DNA from: Diphasiastrum complanatum
Taxonomy: Eukaryota; Streptophyta; Lycopodiopsida; Lycopodiales; Lycopodiaceae
Direction of reading: 5' to 3'
NCBI GenBank assembly: GCA_029204225.1
Contig: CM055093.1
Coordinates: 34,172,525-34,236,524, forward strand
DNA length: 64,000 nucleotides
Shown here: piece after piece, positions 56,501-64,000 of the stretch
Position numbering within the stretch: position 1 is the first letter of the stretch
How the letters are laid out: every line of letters starts with the position of its first letter
The notes under the pieces: generated by a model
What the model was told of the DNA's origin: nothing
Databases searched by the model: none
What the model saw: the letters and a program-made list of their open reading frames with translations, nothing else
Program-made: the position numbers and the translations under genes

Positions 56501-57700
56501 TAGAGGTAACCTGCAACACATCTTTATTGTCAGCCAATCATACTTCGACAACATTAAATCAGAAAATCCTCAATGGGTGATTCAAGAGGCAAAATTTAAG
56601 CAGACTTCTGCAGCATTCAATCACACTTCTACTGCCAAGTGAGTCATGGCTCTCCTTCCTTGTACCTGGCTCCATCTCCATGAAGCTGGGAAGTGACTGA
56701 TGCTGATTCAAAAGTATCAAAAGTTTTATCGAATTGATCAAATCCCATTTTGGGGAATTTTGGTTCAAAGGGTCTTGGACTCAAAGGCAGCACAAATCGT
56801 TCATCTGCGTATAATGGGTCACAATCAATCGAACAACGACGTTGAGATGCAGGAGGCGAGGTGGGTGCGAAAAACTCAATGCGTTCACTCTAAAAAAGAG
56901 AATTATGTTTTCGAACTAGTGCATTCGACCACAAAGGATAGATAGAAGATCATTCGATTACGTGGAGTCATAATCAATATGAAGGTGAAACTCCTATGTC
57001 ACATACTAATTTCACATCTCATGAATAATCTTATTCTCGTAATATCTTCAACAAAGATGACATCAACGTAAACTTTTTGAAATGTTATGAGATTGACGAA
57101 CTCGACACATCAAAACCTATACACCAAGCCGAACCCGAATTCGATAAGGGATATATGTCATGGGGCACTCCATCGCAGCTTCATCTCATGTTCGATGTGC
57201 TTCTTTTGACATGTGCCCCTTCCGACCCATTGGAGCATAACTGCTGGGTCTCTAAAAGTATTTCATGACTAACAAGCTCTTACGGCATGTCCCATGAGGT
57301 AACTTTCCGGTTTATTGTTTTCAATCTTTTGAACACATGTTGAATGTCCTTGTGGCAAATGGATCATTTCATTGTTACTGACTGAATTGCTATCAAATAC
57401 TTTCATGCACACAAGAATCGTTTTTATATTGTAGTACAAAATCAAGCCATCAGCTAGATCAAACTATGATAGGTGTTATTATTCAGTAGATACCGTGGTA
57501 GGTTGTTCGCATTGGGTTTTTATGATTTTTCAAGGTTTTTAAAAGCTAAAATTAATTTTTCACCTTCCATGCCTGGTTTCAAGAAGTCGTTAACGTTGTA
57601 CTTTGCAATGAAATATTGGCGAATATCTCAAGTCAATCAGCCCGACCTCTTTGAAACACAAGAGCAGGTAGTCCGCCAAACGTGGCCGAAATACGCCACC
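53567..57700. other. Unassigned region, no recognisable gene
   Basis: Several short open frames (for example 54311-54565, 56034-56339 and 57077-57268) carry no motif I recognise. 54850-55640 is strongly G/T-biased on the plus strand with repeated TTGG words, ending in a purine-rich GAGAGGGGAG tract near 55425-55460. Confidence 0.4.
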
Positions 57701-57719
57701 TTGGTTAGGGGCCACTAGT

Positions 57720-58522
57720 CACACCCGCCGTCAGAAATGCCTAGCTAAATATCTAGGCCCGATGGTTGACGAAATACCACCGCTTATCAAACAAGGTGGT
57801 GTGTATAACTTGCACCCCACGAACACCCTGTACATCAAGAAAAAGTAACAAAAAAGAAGAAGACCCCCATAAAAATTTCAGAAACACTGACCTCTTGGTC
57901 GAGTACCTCCCATACAACTTTCCAAGGGCATAACCTTACCATTTGAGAAGCATATGAGCTCATGGGTACAGTCTTATACACTAAGACCCATCCTTTACAG
58001 AAGGTCATGGTCCTCCAAAAGTATAAGGGAAGCTCCCTAGATCCTGCTTACAAATCCACAAACACAAAGGATAACACACTATGGAGAAACCACCCAACCA
58101 AGTAGAAGCATCCAATCAAACTCTAGAAGCTTCACCCCCAAGCCAAGGAACAAGAAGTATGAATATAGAGTGAGAGCCTGGCAATGAATCTACAACCACA
58201 ATGAGGAGTAGGGCGAGTTTGGACCCAATATATAGAGCCAAAAGCAACCTGGGCACATAGCCATGCATAGCCCTAAGTTCCCTATACGTAGATTCCCCTC
58301 GAATAGAGTCCTAAGCATGGACCAACTATTCATAAAATTGCTATTGATAACTCTATACATGAATCACCTCCATTTAGTGTGTTCTAGGCCTCACAAGAAT
58401 ATTAGTTACTTTCGTTTCACGTCCAGTATGACGTGGCATAACTAATAGCTGGTTTCATTAGAGTATTGTGTATCCAAGACTAGGAGTATACTGTATCCTA
58501 TGTATTGGTCATGGACATAACA
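57720..58522 (-). repeat. Probable gypsy 3' LTR
   Basis: On the minus strand a purine tract (GGAGGGAAGAA, 58533-58523) is followed by TGTTATGTCCATGACC at 58522, the polypurine tract and LTR start of a chromovirus-type gypsy element. The other end lies near 57.72 kb but is not pinned down. Confidence 0.5.
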
Positions 58523-59757
58523 TTCTTCCCTCCTTAAACTGCTTCTATCCTTAGAAGCTAAATAAACTTTGGGAAATTCTTCTTTATGTTATCAACTCTC
58601 TCCACGAATCATCATCCTCAGTATGACCTTTCCACCGAATTAAGCACTCAGAGATAGAACGATTTCTCAATAGTTTATCTCTGGTTCTGAGCACTTTCTC
58701 AGGTTTAAGTCTAAAACATGAAAATTAACTTCTGTGCGTCCTTGCATCAAAACTGGGAACTTCGGGACTTTTACGTTCCAAGTCTCCAACTCTGCTCCTG
58801 AAGCTAGATAAACTTTATATCTATGATTGCTGACACAAGACAAGAATTAATAAAATTATGAGTTGAACCACTGTCCAATAAAATACTCACTTCTTGATCT
58901 TTAATCATGTGTGCCAATTAAATGGAAAAGTTCACTAGGCAAGAAAGAAGTAGTACTAAAAGAACATTCACACTCAAAATCAGTCAGGTTAATTTCCAAA
59001 GTCTTACCATTGCCTCCTGGGATCTCAATCATGTGAGCAGACACTTTCTTCCTTTCTGGACAAAATTTCATCATATGTCCAGGCTTCTTACAGACGAAAC
59101 ATAAGTTCTCTTTCTTAGCCTTTTCCCGGGACATAGATTTCTTAAATCTCTTTCTCTTCGGCTTCCTGGGTTCCGATGTTGCTTGATCTGATTCGTCAAA
59201 ATATTTTGCTTGGACTGCACCACGCTTCTTACCCTTCTTGGTTTTCAAAGTGGCTGGAATCTGCGCAAATTGCTTCCTGGATGCCACCACTATGGAATCA
59301 TATGCTTTCGCAATCCAAAACGCATCCTCGACATTTTGAAGCACATTTCGCCTGCATTCGTTCTGATAGTCGGCTGGCAAACCTAGGACAAATTGCCAAA
59401 GTGCCAACTTCACATCGAATGATGGAACCCTATTCCATAGGTCCAGAAATTCCTGGATATGAGTCTAAACTCTTTGAACCCATCCTGCAGTTCACGAACT
59501 TCAGGTAGTAGTCGATGTTATCAGCAATTACGAAAGCTTTTTTGAAAACTTTCGCAAACGCATCCCAAATAGTTGGCTTCATCGGTAAATCTCACCACCA
59601 CGATGACGCTTTGCCGCATAAAAACAACACGGCACTTTCAATTTTCTTCTCATCAGGAACACCATTAGAGGAGTTACAAACATCAAAAGGGTCGTCTAAG
59701 AAATGTCACATAGGACAAAAGAAAAATGCTAGATTTTGGAAATCCGACGGACTTTAA
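58523..59757 (-). pseudogene. Chromodomain Ty3/gypsy remnant: gag knuckle then chromodomain, pol deleted
   Basis: Minus strand from about 59757: gag pieces (YYLKFVNCRMGSKSLDSYPG), then an open frame 59413-58901 with LALWQFVLGLPADYQNECRR, a Lys/Arg-rich stretch and the CCHC knuckle CFVCKKPGHMMKFCPERKK. A protease-like hydrophobic stretch follows at about 58870-58850. Near 58680-58600 the frames read ECLIRWKGHTEDDDSW, a chromodomain of the kind at the C-terminus of chromovirus integrases. Everything between (RT, RNase H, most of integrase) is missing. A purine tract and LTR follow. The chromodomain normally directs integration to heterochromatin. Confidence 0.75.
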
Positions 59758-59939
59758 GGTCCAGTTTAGCTTAACCTTACTAGCAATGTGTAGTTAACAT
59801 GACACAATTATGACACATGCAACTACGACTTCAAGAACCTATGACGCTCATTAACTAACTTTTTTACATTTGAAAATGAGATTGTGTCCCTTGTTTTAAC
59901 TAGAGAGAGAATAAACATAGAATCTCAAGTACGTTATGG

Positions 59940-61148
59940 ATGAAGAAGAATGTCTACTTTCTTTTTGGTCTGTCAGCTGATGTTTGCGGCAATGTCTCAG
60001 TTTCATCTACACATTGTTCTCCCTGTCAAGAATGCTCAGATAGCTAAAAGAGGAGTAGTGAAAGAATCCACAGTTTCTCCACTTGATATGATCGCTCATA
60101 GAATCAACCAAAGAAAGAACTACAATTTGTGGATTGAGGGAAGTTTGTATCCATTGGATCCGAGCTCGATGCAAGCTCCACAATTCCAATCCATCACATA
60201 ATTAATAAAGTTTTTGTGTGACGGAGAAAACAGTTTACTGGGTTATTGTGAAAGATTGACAACTTATGGTGTTGCAAACTCGGCTCAAAAAATATAGAGT
60301 TTAGAATGTATGTTAAATGGTTTGCTTGCTGATTATAGAGAAAAAGAGACCGCATTATTACAAACAAAAGAAGATAATGCACGTTTACATAATATTATGT
60401 TAAATTTGAATGCAAGTAACAATCAATTCTGACAAGTTGTTCAAACATTACGTATATCAAATGACCTATTAAAAGAAGAAACTCGCATACTAGATAAGAA
60501 AATAAAAAGAAACAAACGAAAAAGAATTCTGAAGGACATGAACTTTTGCTAAATGGAGGCCAACAGAGAAAAAAGATTCAGCATTCAAGTAAGGATTTGA
60601 TTTGAACATTTTATTTTTGTTTTGTGAAGTAGCATGACATTTATTATGTGGCCTATTTGGGTTTCTTGATTTTCATAATCATTTGCAGATCAGCATTGGT
60701 TGCAAATGAGCATCTAAGGGACAATGACATGATCGGAAAATCATTGAGTTTGGTATTGACAACCAAGTCCACAAAGTCTTTATTGGAAAATAATCGATAT
60801 TCTTGAATCAAGTCCAAGGTCACTGAGGCTTTGATGAACGAGGTCGGTAAGGTAATCGACCAAACGTTAATGCAGGGAGCATGTGATTTCTCAAGTATTA
60901 GCAGGGAGGCATATGCCAATATATTTAAAATTATTAAAGAGGCTTTTGGACAATTGCATGTAAGAAAATTTCCCATTTCTCATCATTTTCAGATAAGATT
61001 GGAGAGAGATGTAGTGAATAAGGGTATGCAACACATCATTGGAATCCCTTTTCACATCAATGAGATTTACAATTTAAAGTCTGGCAATTTGTCATATGAT
61101 TCTACCAACAACTTATTTGTGAATTTGAATCATTTATTAGATTTATAG
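59940..61148 (+). pseudogene. Decayed unknown gene with coiled-coil segment
   Basis: One frame runs from about 59950 through 60201 (PLDMIAHRINQRKNYNLW, WIEGSLYPLDPSSM) and on past TAA 60199-60201 and TAG 60295-60297 to a heptad-like coil (ADYREKETALLQTKEDNARL). After a slip near 60420 a basic coil follows (LDKKIKRNKRKRILKDM). A GTAAGG donor near 60593 and a TTTGCAG acceptor at 60688 suggest an intron. The next exon reads SALVANEHLRDNDMIGKSL, is broken by TGA 60804-60806, and ends with an open frame 60831-61148 (EVGKVIDQTLMQGACDFSS, then GMQHIIGIPFHINEIYNL). I do not recognise the family. Each of the three stops is one C-to-T change from a Gln or Arg codon. Confidence 0.4.
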
Positions 61149-61187
61149 TGAAATTCTATAATATTACAGGTGTTAGTATGAGCAAAC

Positions 61188-61561
61188 TTATTCTGGTGGT
61201 ACCCCTTGAACAAAGCGACATACTCGATTGTGTTCCTCACAGGGTATGAAACGTTTAAACAGATCGATAAGTTTGGTAAACTTTCGATCAAGCCTTGGCT
61301 TGGCACTAGGCTGAGCATGAGCCAAATCTGTGAAATGCACAAATCTTAGGCCGTCCATCAGGAGGGTACTCTGTTGCAAGTACTCATAAAAATCCTTGTA
61401 CAGTTTGGAAAAACTTCCCTGTGCTCAATGACAAATCTCTCTGTGTCAAACTGAAAATCGAAATAGGACAAAAAATGGGCCTGTCTGTCGCTAACCCCAT
61501 CATCAACAAGGAAAGAACTAAGCGCTCTATCATAGATCGAACTAGTAGACGAGGAGGCCAT
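61188..61561 (-). CDS. Unknown leftward gene, one frame slip
   Basis: From ATG 61561 the minus strand encodes MASSSTSSIYDRALSSFLVD, then DRQAHFLSYFDFQFDTERFV, and slips frame near 61410 to KLYKDFYEYLQQSTLLMDGL, then a segment with FTDLAHAQPSAKPRLDRKF, ending CRFVQGVPPE, TAA at about 61188. About 125 residues in total, no family recognised. A TATATATAAG box about 230 bp upstream of the ATG fits a promoter shared with the rightward histone-like gene. The slip could be a mutation or a small intron. It may be part of the same mobile or virus-like unit as its neighbours. Confidence 0.4.
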
Positions 61562-61789
61562 ATCGATATGAGGCGCCGATTAGCAAGGGGACCTAAAGGG
61601 TGTACTCCTCGGCACGTGATGGCGATATACATTGTATGGAATTCCAAATATTGGAGCTACGCGCTAGGAGAGCAGTGCTACTCTAGAAACATATGTTGGG
61701 GGCATGGTATCGATATAGTATGTTTTGATTTTGGAGCAGGTCGGTTTGTTGGACTCGATATGTGAAACTGAATTTCGAAAAGGACCCTC

Positions 61790-62160
61790 TTATATATACT
61801 CTAATTCCAAGGATCTAAACCGTACACGTGTTTCGGGAACATGCAGTCAAAATTGCCACGTGTGTGAAAAATGACGACCAAATCATTGCATGACATGTGT
61901 ATATTCCAGATCTTGACACGTGTCCTCGCATGTGCAAGCCAACTATGCGACTATACGGACCAATCATCGCGTGACGCGTGTGTGGTCTTGATCTTAACAC
62001 GTGTCCTCGCACGTGCAAGCCAGTCGTATGATTGTACGGACCAGTGATGTCCTAACATGTGAGTGGTCCATATGATGACACGTGTCACCACACGTGCGGG
62101 AAAAGGAAGTGTCACATCACACGTGTGACAACGATTACGATTCTCAGTAGGTATAAAAGA
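61790..62160. promoter_or_regulatory. Divergent promoter: two outward TATA boxes, eight G-boxes, 82-bp tandem repeat
   Basis: CACGTG occurs at 61825, 61857, 61917, 61998, 62010, 62079, 62091 and 62120. Three imperfect units start with GACCA at 61876, 61958 and 62039 (period 81-82). A leftward TATATATAA lies at 61798-61790 and a rightward TATAAAA at 62152-62158. Start codons follow at 61561 (minus) and 62402 (plus), each with a leader of about 200-240 nt. CACGTG boxes bind bZIP and bHLH factors in plants. Confidence 0.6.
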
Positions 62161-62401
62161 ACGTTTTCGACTCATTTTCTGGTTTTGGATCTCTTGACTC
62201 CCTAGCGCTCCTCGCCTGCCTTTTTTTGTTGTTGCTATCCGCATATTGCTACCACGCGCCCATTCACTTAGATACCCATACAACTTCCCTCTCTGCGCGT
62301 CGTAGCGATACGCCATCTCGTATATCACCATCACGTGCCTCCCCTCTCTGATATCCATTGTTCTTTGTGTTGGGCATGTCATAGCGATACCATAGCTTGA
62401 A

Positions 62402-63255
62402 ATGGCCCGTACCAAGCAGACAGCACGTCTTTCTACATTTGCCCCGCCTCCACGTCCTCCTGTAGGAAGGGCAGTGGGCATTGGTAGGAGAGTAGGTCGG
62501 CCAAGAAGACCATGGCTAAGGGATTCCTCGTGCTCCTTTCTACAGTTCTGTGAGATTAGTTAGTGACAAGGTCACTCTCACATGATGTTCGCTGGAACAT
62601 AACAGCCCTGGAAGCCCTCCATACTGCCTATGAGGACTTTCAAGTTAAATTCTATGAGGACTCTACGCTTTGCACTGTGCACGCCAAGAGAGTTATCCTC
62701 ATGCCTCAAGACATGCATCTTGTCATGAGGCTAAGGAATACATACGATCAGGTTTTTAAAAGTAGCTTCACCTCTAGGCCACCACCTATAGAGAGAGGGC
62801 CTGTTCCTCAACGAAGAAAGAGAAAGCAGACCAAGCCCACCAGGCCCGCCAGGAAAAGAGTAGTACTCAGCGATAGCGAGTCACCATCCTTCTCTCATAT
62901 CTCTCGTCCTTTGGTTGGACCATCACTCCAGTCTGCCAGGCGTTCTTCTCCTCTCACCACCCCTAACTATTCAAGTAGTTCCTCCTCCATTCCATCCCAC
63001 AATGACGAGGATATGACCTCTACTGTAGATAAAATAATATCGGATCTAGATAAGAATTTAATAGGTGATTTTTATAAGGATCTTTGTGTAAGATTTCATG
63101 TTGATCCGAAAGATTCATTTTTGGATTCTGAGAGGTATATAGTTTTTGATGAGTATATTGCCAAAGAGATAGATAAGTTAGGAGGTCAATTTTCTTTTTG
63201 TCTAAGTTCAATTAATTATGTAAATCACATAAATAAAGACTTTGTGATGCCTTAA
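62402..63255 (+). pseudogene. Histone H3/CENH3-like protein with long C-terminal extension, frameshifted
   Basis: ATG 62402 opens MARTKQTARLSTFAPPPRP. The first nine residues equal canonical H3; K4 and S10 are kept but K9 is Leu. After a one-base slip near 62520 the frame reads IPRAPFYSSVRLVSDKV, aligning with H3 IRKLPFQRLVREIAQDF. After a second slip near 62575 it reads HDVRWNITALEALHTAYEDF, then YEDSTLCTVHAKRVILMPQD and MHLVMRLR, covering the core helices through the H3 C-terminus. Trp in RWNITALEAL recalls plant CENH3 (RWTAEALVAL). Instead of ending there, the frame goes on about 160 residues: a basic NLS-like stretch (RRKRKQTKPTRPARKR), a Ser-rich linker (VVLSDSESPSFS), and an AT-rich part with LIGDFYKDLCVRFHVDP. 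TAA is at 63253, but the next frame continues into a protease. Histone identity is firm; function and expression are not. Confidence 0.7.
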
Positions 63256-63939
63256 AAGAGAAGACAACAGATATATCAGATCCAATTGTGGGGGCTGGTT
63301 TGATGTATTTTGTAAATAGATGTAAATGCGATGATAGTAAGGGCATTGGGGTTGTGTTGTCCTTTTTTGCACACAGCCTTCATAGTCCAACTCAAGTGAC
63401 AGAGTATCTTCTCCATACAACTTCGGAGACCAAAGTCTTCATTATTTCATAGTGCCAAAAGTACCTGATTACATAGAATATATTCAAGTAATATTTTGTT
63501 TTAGGTATTGTAATTCCTTCAATTTAACTAATTATCTCTTGTTTGCAGTAAGCATTGGAGTATGCATGTAATCTCCCTTAGGGAAGATTCAAATGGGATC
63601 ATTAATCCCATCTGTTTAAAGATGAATTCCTTGAGCTCTACCCACAACAAAATGAACGTGATGTACAGCAAAATGTTGCAATTTTTGCCAAGGCCAGATG
63701 GGGCCACTTTAAATAGCCACTTGGAGATTGTTGATGCAGAAGTAAGTATTTCTCATCAAGTATCTGATAAGTAATATGATTTGTTTTTTTCAGAGTGCAC
63801 AACTAACCTATTATATGTTTTGTGATTGAAGTTAGCCCAGCAAGATGATGGACACAGCTGTGGATGGTTCTCCATCCGCAATATACAGGACTTCTTAGAG
63901 TGGTACATCATGCAATCCGGGGCTCCAGATATACGAGAG
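63236..63939 (+). pseudogene. Ulp1/adenain-type (C48) cysteine protease domain, split by introns, incomplete
   Basis: 63236-63451 reads LCDALKEKTTDISDPIVGAG, then LMYFVNRCKCDDSKGIGVVL, in a frame one base off the histone-like ORF, with FIVPKVPDYIEYIQ just beyond. After an acceptor TTTGCAG at 63548 the exon reads KHWSMHVISLREDSNGI, the catalytic His-Trp. After a donor at about 63751 and an acceptor near 63831 it reads LAQQDDGHSCGWFSIRNIQ, the Gln and nucleophile Cys motif, ending at GTAAATAG after 63939. His-to-Cys spacing is about 72 residues, close to Ulp1. The catalytic Asp position (VDSLS in Ulp1) is Asn here (MNSLS). C48 enzymes cleave ubiquitin-like or viral precursor proteins, and such domains occur in host SUMO proteases, several DNA transposons and virus-like elements. 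The C-terminus lies past the window. Confidence 0.6.
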
Positions 63940-64000
63940 GTAAATAGACTAGTTAATGGCCTAACTAAGTTATTTTCAATTTGGTTTCTGAAAAGTCAAT

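Noticed and set aside
53567-57700. Short ORFs at 54311-54565, 56034-56339, 56700-56945 and 57077-57268 as genes
   Set aside because: No recognisable motif, splice structure or relatives within the window; length is within chance for this composition.
59950-60806. Stops corrected by organelle-type U-to-C RNA editing
   Set aside because: TAA, TAG and TGA are one step from Gln/Arg codons as in edited fern or hornwort organelle genes, but this is nuclear TE-rich DNA with introns and additional frame slips, so decay is the simpler reading.

Overview
This is a stretch of nuclear DNA from a land plant. It shows spliced genes with GT-AG introns, a plant-type B cyclin, a plant FLYING SAUCER-type membrane RING E3 ligase, and many degenerate LINE, Ty1/copia, Ty3/gypsy, hAT, PIF/Harbinger and SINE copies. 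Long TE-filled introns and heavy element decay suggest a large, repeat-rich genome. I cannot name the lineage from sequence alone. All CDS joins below were read by eye from splice signals and conserved protein motifs.

Layout. 0-1.3 kb: a hAT transposon remnant on the minus strand, with a BED-like transposase N-terminus running off the left edge. 2.99-24.02 kb: a FLY1/FLY2-type E3 ligase gene. Its last seven exons are visible, and the last two introns (5.8 and 12.4 kb) are packed with LINE, copia, gypsy and hAT-MITE copies. The RING finger is split by the 12.4 kb intron. 24-26.4 kb: intergenic with a long (TC)n tract. 26.4-30.6 kb: a decayed LINE (ORF1, endonuclease, RT). 32.9-36.8 kb: two copia remnants in opposite orientation, one with an LTR/primer-binding site. 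37.8-38.3 kb: a Tourist-like MITE, a SINE copy and two MSA-like motifs. 39.31-42.22 kb: an intact 13-exon B-type cyclin gene of about 509 codons with a destruction box, the best-preserved gene here. 42.9-45.9 kb: a 3-unit tandem repeat of about 234 bp and a series of short palindromes. 45.8-51.1 kb: copia and gypsy remnants, one copia disrupted by an 86-bp SINE with a perfect 15-bp target duplication. 51-57.7 kb: mostly unassigned sequence and microsatellites. 57.7-59.8 kb: a deleted chromodomain gypsy element.

59.9-64.0 kb is the most unusual region. A decayed coiled-coil gene is followed by a divergent pair of gene starts. They share a compact promoter with eight CACGTG boxes, an 82-bp tandem repeat and a TATA box facing each way. 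The rightward unit starts with the exact first nine residues of histone H3, continues with a divergent H3/CENH3-like histone fold and a basic linker, and is followed (after frameshifts and introns) by an Ulp1/adenain-type (C48) cysteine protease domain. It may be a histone-protease fusion or a capture in an undescribed mobile or virus-like element. The copy is frameshifted, so it is probably not functional as it stands.

The host genes are recognisable only by short conserved exons. Most other coding-looking sequence is mobile-element debris, much of it nested inside the FLY gene introns.
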